Source: Candidatus Altimarinota bacterium (GTDB lineage Bacteria; Patescibacteriota; Gracilibacteria; UM-FILTER-43-11). From it: a stretch of DNA of 64,000 bases. Both the position numbers and the translations under genes were made by a program. Shown here piece after piece: positions 52,377 through 60,686 of the stretch. The notes below the pieces were generated by a model that saw only the letters and a list, made by a program, of their open reading frames with translations, was not told the DNA's origin and made no database searches. The stretch covers positions 215,026 to 279,025 of the forward strand of contig JANQKP010000001.1 in the NCBI GenBank assembly GCA_028281045.1, read 5' to 3'. The stretch's first letter is position 1. Every line of letters starts with the position of its first letter.

Positions 52377-53081
52377 TTAATCTTCCTTTTTTTCTTCAGT
52401 TTCAGCCTCTTCAGCTGGAGCTTCTTCAGAAGATTCCTCTTCTTTAGATTCTTCCTCTGCAGGGGCTTCCTCTGCTTGTTCTTCAGCAGGCTCCTCAGCT
52501 TTTTCTTCGGCAGGAGCTTCTTCCGCTGGAGTTTCAGCAGGTTCTTCTTTCTTTTCCTCTTCAGCTGGTGCCTCTTCTTCTTTAGGCTCTTCTTTGGCTT
52601 CTTCAGCAGCAGGCTCAGCTGATTCTTCAGCCTTTTCCTCTGCAGGGGCTTCAGCTTCTGCTGGAGCTTCCTCTTTAGCCTCTTCAGCTGGTGCTTCAGC
52701 CGGAGCCTCAGCAGCAGGTTCAGATGATTCAGCAGGAGCAGCATCCCCTTCAGCTGCTGGTGCAGCTTCAGCTGGTGCCTCTTCTACTTCTTCTTCATTT
52801 TTCTTCTTACGGTCCACCATTTCAGTAATGTAGGCGTCCATATTCTTAGCTCCAGCTCCTTTAAGGAGACGAGCTACAGTATTAGTTGGTTGAGCTCCTT
52901 TCTTAATCCATTCAGAAATTTTAGCTTCATCAAATTCTAAAACAGCAGGTTCTACGATTGGATCGTACATACCTACTCTATCAATGAATTTTCCTTGGAT
53001 TGGAGCAGAGTGTTCAGCGACAACGATACGGTAAGATGGTCTTTTCTTGCGACCAACGCGTTGCAATCGGATTCTAAGCAC
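52377..53081 (-). CDS. rpsP: 30S ribosomal protein S16 with long acidic tail
   Basis: The first about 90 residues are S16: LRIRLQRVGRKKRPSYRIVVAEH, DRVGMYDP and WIKKGAQPTNTVARLL. A tail of about 140 residues follows, made of Glu, Ala, Pro and Lys repeats of EAPAE type, so the protein is more than twice normal size. The start is GTG (53079-53081); it fits the usual S16 N-terminus. The promoter, TTGACA-17-TAGACT at 53114-53142, lies inside the upstream gene. A Lys/Leu-rich frame on the same strand is a shadow of this tail. Confidence 0.93.
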   Translation of the reverse strand: MLRIRLQRVGRKKRPSYRIVVAEHSAPIQGKFIDRVGMYDPIVEPAVLEFDEAKISEWIKKGAQPTNTVARLLKGAGAKNMDAYITEMVDRKKKNEEEVEEAPAEAAPAAEGDAAPAESSEPAAEAPAEAPAEEAKEEAPAEAEAPAEEKAEESAEPAAEEAKEEPKEEEAPAEEEKKEEPAETPAEEAPAEEKAEEPAEEQAEEAPAEEESKEEESSEEAPAEEAETEEKKED

Positions 53082-53113
53082 GAGTAATTAGATTAGCGAA
53101 TTAAAGCGGAGAA

Positions 53114-53142
53114 AGTCTAAAGGTGTTTTAGTCTATTGTCAA
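53114..53142 (-). promoter_or_regulatory. Promoter of rpsP-khpA
   Basis: On the minus strand TTGACA (53137-53142), 17-bp spacer, TAGACT (53114-53119). The -35 and part of the spacer lie in the last codons of the DciA-like gene. Confidence 0.7.
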
Positions 53143-53427
53143 CGTTTTTATCCGTATTTTTTGGACCATTTTATCACCGTACTGGCTCTGCAAAGCTTTG
53201 AGCAGTTTATCAGAGTGCATTTGCACCTCAGATCCCCACGTGGCGTGGCTCACCTCTATAGTCAAAGTCCCCTTTTCTACCTTAGTGGCTCTCACCTCTG
53301 TTTTAGCCTCTGCCCAGTAGCTCTGAAGCAGCTCATTGGCCGCATCCACCACCATAGCGGCTTTCGCCGCAGGCTCCAGCGAATGGTGATTTAACCTCTT
53401 TTTGATGACATCAGAAAGCTTATCCAT
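53128..53427 (-). CDS. DciA-like (DUF721) protein
   Basis: This 99-residue protein matches the short DUF721/DciA fold: an N-terminal helix (LSDVIKKRLNHHSLE), a Trp-containing strand (LLQSYWAEA), then KGTLTIEVSHATWGSEVQMHSDKLLKALQ and a final KIRIKTL. DciA loads the replicative helicase in many bacteria. The match is by pattern and length. The start overlaps the glycosyltransferase 3' end by 8 bp, so the two are coupled. Confidence 0.75.
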   Translation of the reverse strand: MDKLSDVIKKRLNHHSLEPAAKAAMVVDAANELLQSYWAEAKTEVRATKVEKGTLTIEVSHATWGSEVQMHSDKLLKALQSQYGDKMVQKIRIKTLTID

Positions 53428-54541
53428 GGAGCATCTTGTTATAAATATCTAGGTGAGCTTCGGCATTCTTTTTCCAATCAAAATCTTCCACTCTTTTCTT
53501 TCCATTATCCACCAGTTGCTGGCGAAGCGCTGCATCGGTAGCAATTTGCTTCATTTTTTCCTCTATATCTTCAATTTTATAAGGGTCAAAGAATAGGGCA
53601 TTCCCTTCTCCACACACCTCTGGAATCGCGCTCTGATTACTGGCAATCACAGGGGTGCCATGAAGCATGGCCTCCAGCGGAGGCAGCCCAAATCCTTCAT
53701 AAAATGAAGGAAATACATAAGAAACCGCATTTTCATAAAGCGCTACAAGATCCGCTTCGGAAACCAGGCCAACCAAATGAATATCTTCTTCAGCTTTCAG
53801 TTCTTTTACCGTGTCTGGAATCTCATGATACGTTGGATTATGACGCCCAGTAATCACCAAATTATACTGATGATCCATCTTTTCATTGAACGCGTGGAAA
53901 GCTTTAATCATGCCCACCACATTCTTATGACTACGCCACACTCCTGTATATAGGAAAAATGGCTTCTCTAGGCCAAGTTTTTTATATAAATCTTGTCTTG
54001 GGGTGGGCTCTATACCCTCAAATTGGGCCGAGATTCCGTTGTAAATCACCGTCACTTTCTCATCTTTGGTTTTTAAAACCTCCATCATGTCTTTTTTGGT
54101 GTGCTCAGAAACCGAAATCACTGCTTTCGCTTTCTTCACGACGTTGCGAAGCACCCACTGGTAAGCCAATCTATGCAAGAACCCTGTCATCTTCTTCCCT
54201 GGGAAGAAAGAAAGGGTTAAATCGTGAATGGTTACTACATACGGCCTGCGGTATAAAATGGGTGCATTAAAGTGCGTAAAATGCACCAGATCTAGCTTCA
54301 ACTTATTCAGCAATCTATAAAACCCAATCTGCTCTCCAAAAGTATAGTGGCCAAAATCAGCGAGCACCTTGGTAAAACGCTCATTGGGCACCTCAAATTT
54401 CTCGAAATTTTCTTTTCTCAGGAAAATCACATACTTATTCGCTTTATCAAGCTCCGCTAAGTTCTTAATGAGCTCTGCGGTATAGCGCCCAATTCCGGTG
54501 AAACTTGCTCCATACATACGAGCGTCTATTCCAATCTTCAT
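53420..54541 (-). CDS. Glycosyltransferase family 4 protein
   Basis: The 373-residue GT-B enzyme has GIDARMYGASFTGIGRYTAEL at the N-terminus and the C-terminal VSYVFPSFYEGFGLPPLEAMLHGTPVIASNQSAIPEV. This E-x7-E region binds the nucleotide sugar. It likely builds a surface polysaccharide; the sugar cannot be read from sequence. No signal peptide. It precedes the DciA-like gene with an 8-bp overlap. Confidence 0.9.
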   Translation of the reverse strand: MKIGIDARMYGASFTGIGRYTAELIKNLAELDKANKYVIFLRKENFEKFEVPNERFTKVLADFGHYTFGEQIGFYRLLNKLKLDLVHFTHFNAPILYRRPYVVTIHDLTLSFFPGKKMTGFLHRLAYQWVLRNVVKKAKAVISVSEHTKKDMMEVLKTKDEKVTVIYNGISAQFEGIEPTPRQDLYKKLGLEKPFFLYTGVWRSHKNVVGMIKAFHAFNEKMDHQYNLVITGRHNPTYHEIPDTVKELKAEEDIHLVGLVSEADLVALYENAVSYVFPSFYEGFGLPPLEAMLHGTPVIASNQSAIPEVCGEGNALFFDPYKIEDIEEKMKQIATDAALRQQLVDNGKKRVEDFDWKKNAEAHLDIYNKMLHG

Positions 54542-54595
54542 TTTCTGAAGTTAATCACTATGAGAGTGTACCACACTCTTCACAGGGTAGACCCA

Positions 54596-54624
54596 TTGAA
54601 AAAAAGCCCATTTTTTGGTATAAT
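54596..54624 (+). promoter_or_regulatory. Promoter of the 277-residue coiled-coil gene
   Basis: TTGAAA (54596-54601), 17-bp spacer with GCCCATTTTTTGG, TATAAT (54619-54624). ATG follows 13 nt after the -10, so the leader is only a few nucleotides long. Confidence 0.88.
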
Positions 54625-54637
54625 ATAATGAATAATT

Positions 54638-55471
54638 ATGTCTGTAGAACAAGCTCAAAACAGCGGCCAAGATAAACCCAATCTTATTCCTTCTTATCTC
54701 GATCTCATAGAACAAGATCGAGATAAGCTAGAAGAACTTAAAACAGGTGTAGAAAGCGTGAAAAATCTAGAGGAAGCTCTAGGAAGACAAATGGAAGAAC
54801 TTGAAATGCTCAAAAAGTATTTCGATCACATGCCAAATGCCACTGAAACGAACATGAAGCTTTTTGTACAAGCCTTAACCAATCATGCTCAGGAAAGAAT
54901 GGCACTTGCAGAAGGTTTTTCTAGAATGGAACAAGCGGAGCTACAAAAGAAAAAATTAGAAGACATAAAGCTGAAAGCTACCATCATTTATGAGCTGACC
55001 CCAGAGCAAGATCAAAGTCTGCCAGAGAGAATAGAAGAAGGTGGAACAAATCTAGCCCTTGAACTAGATTCTATGGCCCTTTCAGGTCTACTAGAGGTGA
55101 TCAATGAAGGCGAAGTAGATGCAGAAACCTACACGTTACTAGATAAGCTTCTCATCAAGCTAGGTTATCCAAACCTAGGTCTTGAAGAGCGCTATAAAGC
55201 AGCAGAGGCAGAACCTGGTGCAGCTTTCAAGGCAAAACAAAAAAATGAAATACGAAACCTGATCTACAGCACTCTAGGAATGGAGCCTAATCAGGCTCTT
55301 AATCCCCCTCTAGCAAAACCACCTTCAAGTGGAGATTTCTTTGTAGGAGCTGTTCCCCACATAGATCCAGTAACAGGAGAAGTAACGCTAAACTTTAGCA
55401 TTATGGTCAACGGACCAAAAGAAGTAGCCAAGGAGCTCATTCAAAGAATGAAAAAAAGACGCCAGTCTTAA
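54638..55471 (+). CDS. Coiled-coil hypothetical protein
   Basis: This 277-residue soluble protein is Glu/Leu/Gln-rich and helical, with a likely coiled coil at about 25-120 (LEELKTGVESVKNLEEALGRQMEELEMLKKYF). A mixed C-terminal part ends VTLNFSIMVNGPKEVAKELIQRMKKRR. No family is recognised. The next gene starts from its own promoter whose -35 abuts this stop codon. Confidence 0.6.
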   Translation: MSVEQAQNSGQDKPNLIPSYLDLIEQDRDKLEELKTGVESVKNLEEALGRQMEELEMLKKYFDHMPNATETNMKLFVQALTNHAQERMALAEGFSRMEQAELQKKKLEDIKLKATIIYELTPEQDQSLPERIEEGGTNLALELDSMALSGLLEVINEGEVDAETYTLLDKLLIKLGYPNLGLEERYKAAEAEPGAAFKAKQKNEIRNLIYSTLGMEPNQALNPPLAKPPSSGDFFVGAVPHIDPVTGEVTLNFSIMVNGPKEVAKELIQRMKKRRQS

Positions 55472-55500
55472 TTGATAAATAAGCCATTTTTTGGTATAAT
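55472..55500 (+). promoter_or_regulatory. Promoter of the 350-residue membrane coiled-coil gene
   Basis: TTGATA (55472-55477), 17-bp spacer with GCCATTTTTTGG, TATAAT (55495-55500). It decides the start of the next gene at 55520: an in-frame ATT/ATG region further upstream lies before the promoter. Confidence 0.88.
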
Positions 55501-55519
55501 AAAGAGAATAAATACACCT

Positions 55520-56572
55520 ATGACCGAAAGGCATAAACACATCAAAGACCACGCTGGACAGCACCATCACGCTCACGAGTCTCTACATGAGCTGCTGAGT
55601 CGTGAAGTGAAACAGGTGGAAAAGAAGGCCGAAAAAGTATGGCCTACGTTCCTAGCAACCTTCATTGTAGTGCTTGTAGCCCTTACGGTATTTAATCGGG
55701 CAAGCGAAATTAAACAATTTTTTGCCACCAAAGAAGCAACTGAAATTGTGTCTGTAACCTCTGCTGGATTCCAAAAAGGTGTGGTGAGCGTTTACCGCGT
55801 AGAAGATCAGGCAACTAGAGTATATAGAAACTATTTAGCGCAAATTCCTTCAGATGGATATCTGAAAGGAGTTGAAGCGACTTCTGGTGCTGGAAAAGGG
55901 CAAGTAACTATTACAGATGCTCCAACAAGCACAGGAATTGAAGAAGCGATTAAACTGACAAATACACTGAGCGAAGGGCAACACCTCACCAATGTTGACC
56001 AAGCGCAAACCAAAGCCCTTCAAAAGTCTATTTTAGCCACGTATTACCTAGGAGAAAGAACTTCTACAGTAAATAGCACTATTCAAAATGACACTGTGCT
56101 TCTTGGAAAGATCAATAACGCGTTGCAAACGGATCTATTTCAGTACTTAAACCAAGCGGATAACCGTGCCGACGCGCTAGCGAGCTACACGGCCCTACTT
56201 CGTAGATTGAATTTTGAAGCCAATAGCAGAATCAATGAGCTTAACAGTAATATCAACTTCTTGAGCGCCAACTTTGAGGCAACTCAGGCAGGCTTAAATG
56301 TCTCTGAAGAAGCCTTCTTTGATAACCTTCAAAGACTCGATGGACCTAACGCAGAAGAAGAGCTAGCTCAGTTCATTGGATTCCAAGAACAAACCGCTGA
56401 AATCAGAGCTAAAATGGGAGCCTATGTAACCCTAAGAGACTACTACGATATTCTTGGTCCACAACTAGAAAACCTCATCACAGCTATTGAAGCCAACCGT
56501 GATGCTCTTATTGCAGGAGTGAAGGTGGTAGAAATTGAGAATATGACACTTCCTCTTATTGAAAGGCCGTAG
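55520..56572 (+). CDS. Membrane-anchored coiled-coil hypothetical protein
   Basis: Start at 55520 because the promoter -10 ends at 55500. The 350-residue product has a His-rich N-terminus (GQHHHAHE), one membrane helix at about 46-64 (FLATFIVVLVALTVF), and an extracytoplasmic helical remainder rich in Glu/Asn/Leu (coiled-coil-like NRADALASYTALLRRLNFEANSRINEL). No family is recognised. It may form a pair with the preceding coiled-coil protein, which has a sister promoter. Confidence 0.65.
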   Translation: MTERHKHIKDHAGQHHHAHESLHELLSREVKQVEKKAEKVWPTFLATFIVVLVALTVFNRASEIKQFFATKEATEIVSVTSAGFQKGVVSVYRVEDQATRVYRNYLAQIPSDGYLKGVEATSGAGKGQVTITDAPTSTGIEEAIKLTNTLSEGQHLTNVDQAQTKALQKSILATYYLGERTSTVNSTIQNDTVLLGKINNALQTDLFQYLNQADNRADALASYTALLRRLNFEANSRINELNSNINFLSANFEATQAGLNVSEEAFFDNLQRLDGPNAEEELAQFIGFQEQTAEIRAKMGAYVTLRDYYDILGPQLENLITAIEANRDALIAGVKVVEIENMTLPLIERP

Positions 56573-56574
56573 GC

Positions 56575-56913
56575 TTAACGTCTATCAAAAATACTAGTTA
56601 TCTCATCTCTCATTACTTCTAAGTGTTGATTAGTACGTTCAACGTGGCTTTTAAGTGCAAGTTTAACCTCATCATCACTCATACCTCCTAGCAAGAAGTG
56701 GGTTAACCATTTACGAAAAGTATTAATTTCACTAAATGCAAATTTCAATTGATCTCCAGTAAGCTGAAAAGGTCTTGTTAGATCAGCCAATCGAGGAAGG
56801 GGGATGTTCTGACCATCCATTTGGCCATCAGAAAGAGATGCACATTGAGTACTTGGATCAATAGGACGAGCTGTTATGTACACAGGTGATGAATAACTCT
56901 TAACTGAAGACAT
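56575..56913 (-). CDS. Hypothetical 112-residue protein
   Basis: A small soluble protein with a Ser/Pro-rich N-terminus and a helical C-terminal half (LKFAFSEINTFRKWLTHFLLGG, VKLALKSHVERTNQHLEVMRDEI). No family is recognised. It has a promoter TTGACA-17-TTTAAT near 56944-56972, and converges on the preceding gene with a 2-bp gap and no terminator. Confidence 0.5.
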   Translation of the reverse strand: MSSVKSYSSPVYITARPIDPSTQCASLSDGQMDGQNIPLPRLADLTRPFQLTGDQLKFAFSEINTFRKWLTHFLLGGMSDDEVKLALKSHVERTNQHLEVMRDEITSIFDRR

Positions 56914-57016
56914 AAAAAAACTTGTTTAATTTATGATTATTAAAACATATTATTAATATATTGTCAAGTATTAATAATAGGCAAAATACAATATCCTTTC
57001 CTAGAATAAAAATACC

Positions 57017-57514
57017 ATGAAAAATCGTATTGGCCTATTCATCGGACGCTTTCAACCCTTTCATCTCGGGCATTTTTCAGTGATTGAAAAAGCCCTAGAG
57101 GAAGTAGATCATCTCATCATAGGTATCGGTTCTGCCCAGTATTCTCATACGAAAGAGAATCCTTTTACTTTAAAAGAACGTACGCAGATGATTCATTCTG
57201 CTTTAGACGAAGCTGAAATCGCCCCAGAGCGCTTTGATATCAAAGCCATTCCAGACATTCATAATAATCCTGAATGGCCCGCGCACGTGCGCTCTATTGT
57301 CCCCCATTTTGATGTGATCTACACGGGATCAGACATAGTAAAAGAACTTTTCACCAAACACGATAACGTAGAAATAAAACCGGTGGAATTTGAGCATGGT
57401 ATTTCCGCGACGGAAATCAGAAAAGCCATTAAAAAGAATAAAGGCTGGAAAGAAATGGTTCCAGATTCTTCGGTAGAAATCTTAAATAGAATGGAGGCTC
57501 AGAAAAGAGTTTAA
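57017..57514 (+). CDS. nadM: Nicotinamide-nucleotide adenylyltransferase, archaeal NadM type
   Basis: It makes NAD from NMN and ATP. The 165-residue product has GRFQPFHLGHFSVIEKAL, the nucleotidyltransferase HxGH motif, plus GIGSAQYSHTKENPFTLKER and the C-terminal ISATEIRKAI. These are features of the archaeal-type NadM rather than bacterial NadD. The stop overlaps the O-antigen-ligase gene stop by 4 bp (TTAA) on the opposite strand. No other NAD gene is nearby. Confidence 0.9.
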   Translation: MKNRIGLFIGRFQPFHLGHFSVIEKALEEVDHLIIGIGSAQYSHTKENPFTLKERTQMIHSALDEAEIAPERFDIKAIPDIHNNPEWPAHVRSIVPHFDVIYTGSDIVKELFTKHDNVEIKPVEFEHGISATEIRKAIKKNKGWKEMVPDSSVEILNRMEAQKRV

Positions 57515-58773
57515 GACACTTCTGCATCAATGAGGCCTATTCCTATCCAGAGGTAGACCATTATTAGAGGAAAAACGAGAGAATTTACAAACACAGAGTG
57601 CACGAGCAGTCCGGCGAAACTAGCCACAAAACCAGCCAGCACGTAGCTTTCGAAGTCTTCATGGTAGAACATGCGCTTAAACGCAAGTACAAGAGCCACG
57701 AAACCTACCGCTAGGAAGCTTAGTAGGCCAAATAAACCTGTGGTAGCCCATAGCGTTAAAAGACTACTGTCAGAGCCTCCAGAGCTATGATCTGAAAGTA
57801 GTGCATGCCCTCTGTAATTGATTTCATATTGATATCTACTGTATCCAATACCGAGCAGTGGATAATCTTGGATGATTTCTTTGGCAAAGCTCCAAGACCA
57901 AACGCGAAGCGCCGCCGTGGGATCTAGAGCACGTTGCTCTTCTAGGCCCACCAGGGTTTTAGCCGAAATCCACATTTCCCCTACTCTTTCCTGCGTTCTT
58001 GGAGAAAAACCAAACACCAGTGTAGAAACCAGTATGGCCGCCAGAAGAAGCTTTCTAGATTTAAAGAAAGCGAGAACACCTACGGTCATAAGGAAGGCTA
58101 AAATCCCACTCCGTGAGAACGTGAGATAAAGCGCAATAATACCAAGGAGTGCTACGGCAGCGAGAAATAAGAAGCGCTGCTTGTCGCCGTTTCTTCTGTA
58201 GTAGAGTCCAAGGCTCATCACAAGGCCTAGAATTAAAGCAAAGAACCCACTTAAAAAGTTAGGATCTAGCCACGTCGCTGTCATGCGGCCAATGTGTGGG
58301 TCCCAACCGAGTAAATGCAGCCCCAGAACATAGAAATTCGGGTAAAAAATAAGCTGCAAGAAGCCAAAGAGAATCAGCACCGGAAGCGGGGCCAAAAACC
58401 CCAGAAGTATATTCCGCTTCAGCTCAGGATGACGCGTGAGAATATCATAGGTCATGGGGGCCAAAACAATATACATCGCAAAGCGAATCATGTAGGTCAT
58501 GCCCACGGCCATTTGGATGAACGGGAATCTGAATAGGTTCACAATCCAAGAAAGAAGCATGACAAATAAGAACACGAGTATCATCTGCCCCACTCTTCCT
58601 AGCCTTATCTTTCGATCATGCCTCAGCTTATCGTAAGCCCAATATAGGAAGAAAAAGATAATAAATACGTCTGAAGGCAGAAGTTCAAAGCCTAAAAACG
58701 GCACATGCACAAGCACCCCCGTAATGGGAGCAAGGAGTGTGGCGTAAAAAAAGAGGGGGAATAAAGTATGCAT
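57511..58773 (-). CDS. O-antigen ligase/polymerase-like membrane protein
   Basis: This 420-residue protein has about ten membrane helices and the Wzy_C-type loop LGIGYSRYQYEINYRGHALLSDHSSGGSDSSLL with the characteristic HS/N stretch. TFSRSGILAFLMTVGVLAFF also fits the family. It would polymerise or ligate a surface polysaccharide; GT4 at 53.4 kb may act in the same pathway. No other polysaccharide genes flank it. Confidence 0.85.
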   Translation of the reverse strand: MHTLFPLFFYATLLAPITGVLVHVPFLGFELLPSDVFIIFFFLYWAYDKLRHDRKIRLGRVGQMILVFLFVMLLSWIVNLFRFPFIQMAVGMTYMIRFAMYIVLAPMTYDILTRHPELKRNILLGFLAPLPVLILFGFLQLIFYPNFYVLGLHLLGWDPHIGRMTATWLDPNFLSGFFALILGLVMSLGLYYRRNGDKQRFLFLAAVALLGIIALYLTFSRSGILAFLMTVGVLAFFKSRKLLLAAILVSTLVFGFSPRTQERVGEMWISAKTLVGLEEQRALDPTAALRVWSWSFAKEIIQDYPLLGIGYSRYQYEINYRGHALLSDHSSGGSDSSLLTLWATTGLFGLLSFLAVGFVALVLAFKRMFYHEDFESYVLAGFVASFAGLLVHSVFVNSLVFPLIMVYLWIGIGLIDAEVS

Positions 58774-58822
58774 TTTTATTTTCTTTTCAGTATGATTGTA
58801 GCGCGTAATTTGAATTTAATCT

Positions 58823-59551
58823 ATGGAACTTACCCCTGAAATCTGTGAAAAAGAGCTGGAGGAGAATGGAATCATTCCCAAAAAGTATCATGGGCAGTAT
58901 TTCACCACAGATCCAGAAGTAGTCGATGAGCTTATAAATCAAATTAAATCGATTTATAAGCCTGGAACGAAAGTGGTGGAAATCGGTGGGGGTCTAGGCT
59001 ATATTACCGAAAAGCTTAAGGATCATTTCGATGATATTGATGTCATCGAAATCGATGAAAAACTCTTTGATTTATTGAACAAAAAATTTGAACAAGAATC
59101 GAATATTGCGCTTATTAATGAGGATATCCTTGAATATAAAATTCCAGAAAAAGACTATATTTTGGTGGGTAATATCCCCTTCCATGTGAGCGGCCAACTC
59201 TATAAAAGATTCATGAGCACAGAAGACCATAAGCCTTATGGAATGGTGTTTATTACGGATCACCAGTATGCCAAAACACTTATGGGCCAGCCCCCACGCA
59301 GCTACCGCATCGGACTCCAAGCTCAGGCTTATGGTGATATAGAAATCACCAAAGAAATTGAGAAAGAATCGGTGACCCCTATACCTAAAGTAAAAATGTG
59401 CGTGATGAAGATCACCTATAACCCCACTCCCCTCCCTGAAAACTTCTGGGATGTGGTCAATTATCACTTTGAACACTTTCCCACAGAGCAAGTAAAAAGC
59501 CCCAAGACTATGGGGCTTTCAAAGTGGATTAAACTAGCAGAAGCTTCTTAG
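58823..59551 (+). CDS. KsgA/Erm-like rRNA adenine N6-methyltransferase
   Basis: The 242-residue SAM-dependent enzyme has KYHGQYFTTDPEVVDELI at the N-terminus, VVEIGGGLGYITEKL (SAM loop), DIDVIEIDEKLF and the catalytic motif NIPFHVSGQLYKRFM. KsgA normally has NLPY; NIPF is nearer to Erm enzymes. It is shorter than KsgA (about 270) at the C-terminus. Either 16S A1518/A1519 dimethylation or a related rRNA methylation is likely. It ends in a 4-bp overlap with ssb. Confidence 0.82.
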   Translation: MELTPEICEKELEENGIIPKKYHGQYFTTDPEVVDELINQIKSIYKPGTKVVEIGGGLGYITEKLKDHFDDIDVIEIDEKLFDLLNKKFEQESNIALINEDILEYKIPEKDYILVGNIPFHVSGQLYKRFMSTEDHKPYGMVFITDHQYAKTLMGQPPRSYRIGLQAQAYGDIEITKEIEKESVTPIPKVKMCVMKITYNPTPLPENFWDVVNYHFEHFPTEQVKSPKTMGLSKWIKLAEAS

Positions 59552-60420
59552 AAAGGAAGGTCTTCTGGTTTCACATCAGATTCATAACTGATCTCTGGTA
59601 CCTCAGTTGGATTTTCTGGAACCACAGAAGCAGTTTCTTGAGCTGGAGCAGGTGCAGCCTCAGGAGTGCCAATACTTACAGAAGTGCTTGCTGCGGCCCC
59701 TGTAGGCGATCCAAGCTCAGCGTCTTGAGTTCCAAGCGCTAAGGCGCGGTCTGCAATGATTTCAGTGGTATACTTCTTAATTCCATCTGGAGTTTCCCAG
59801 CTACGTGTTTGCAGGCGTCCTGCCACGTATACCTTGCGACCTTTTTTAACCGTTTCAGCAATAGAAGCCGCTAGGTCTCCCCAGGCCACCACATTGTGGA
59901 ATTCGGTTCTTTCTTGGGTTTCTCCGGTGCGGTCTTTCCAGCTGTAGTTAGTCGCCACTCCAAAGTTACATACTTGTTCTCCATTAGGAGTTTGTCGAAT
60001 TTCTGGATCACGAGTGATATTCCCAATGATTTCACTCTGGTTCAGTCCTCCAGCAATCTTAGATCCTTGAGGAGGTGCTGGTTGTTCCATTTTAGGGTCT
60101 AGAAGGATAAGATCATCAGCCGTAATACGGGTTTTATAACGTTTTTGACCTTGATCATCTTCCCATTCATCAGTTTGAATGCGTCCAGCGATATAAACCT
60201 GGCTTCCTTTTTTAAGGAATCTTCCAGCGATATCTGCAAGGCCACGCCATACCACTACAGAGTGGAAAGACGTACTCATTTGAATCTGACCCTGAGCATT
60301 AGTAAAACTAGATTTAGACATAATATTAAGATCCCCTACGCTTTGTCCTGTAGGAGTTTGTCTAATTTGTGGAGCCTCAGTGAGGTGTCCAATGATTTGC
60401 GCTTTATTTAAGGCGTACAT
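59548..60420 (-). CDS. ssb: Single-stranded DNA-binding protein with two OB folds
   Basis: SSB protects single-stranded DNA. The 290-residue product has two OB folds in tandem: residues about 1-108 (AQIIGHLTEAPQIRQTPTGQ) and 125-230 (SEIIGNITRDPEIRQTPNGE), each with the WRG/WGD and VYIAGR or VYVAGR strand. The tail is Pro/Ala/Glu-rich and ends with the partner-binding DLPF tip. Usual bacterial SSB has one OB fold; the tandem form is known from Deinococcus-Thermus. It likely acts as a dimer. Confidence 0.93.
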   Translation of the reverse strand: MYALNKAQIIGHLTEAPQIRQTPTGQSVGDLNIMSKSSFTNAQGQIQMSTSFHSVVVWRGLADIAGRFLKKGSQVYIAGRIQTDEWEDDQGQKRYKTRITADDLILLDPKMEQPAPPQGSKIAGGLNQSEIIGNITRDPEIRQTPNGEQVCNFGVATNYSWKDRTGETQERTEFHNVVAWGDLAASIAETVKKGRKVYVAGRLQTRSWETPDGIKKYTTEIIADRALALGTQDAELGSPTGAAASTSVSIGTPEAAPAPAQETASVVPENPTEVPEISYESDVKPEDLPF

Positions 60421-60523
60421 ATTGTTGGGATTTAAGGATAAATCAGGCTTTTATTATGCCAATGCCCCAGGGGTTTGCAACAAGTTGCAGTTGCTTAAGA
60501 GGTAAAATATCATCTGCTCATAC

Positions 60524-60686
60524 TTGACAGAGTTGTGATTTGAAATTAAAGTGAAAGAACGCAAATCAAAGCCTGTCTGCTCTTTTAAAACAAGGAGGAA
60601 GCAGGGAGATTTCTGCGTGATATTTTGTCACTTAGAAATATCCCTGTTCCGTTCAACCAAATACCATCTTCAGAAAGGAAGATCTT
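60524..60686 (+). promoter_or_regulatory. Promoter and structured 5' UTR of the secreted orphan
   Basis: TTGACA (60524-60529), 17 bp, TAAAGT (60547-60552). The UTR of about 125 nt holds a long hairpin: CAGGGAGATTTC (60602-60613) with GAAATATCCCTG (60635-60646), and an inner GTGA/TCAC stem. A second hairpin next to the start, ATCTTC (60666-60671) with GAAGAT (60678-60683), carries the Shine-Dalgarno AAAGGAAG partly in its loop. 60421-60523 shows nothing else. Confidence 0.65.

Noticed and set aside
52340..52744. A Lys/Leu-rich open frame of 134 codons on the minus strand
   Set aside because: It is the other reading frame of the repetitive S16 acidic tail; its composition mirrors the GAA/GCT repeats and there is no start signal.
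55472..55519. Upstream start for the 350-residue membrane protein
   Set aside because: The upstream candidate lies on the -35 of the gene's own promoter, so it cannot be on the transcript.
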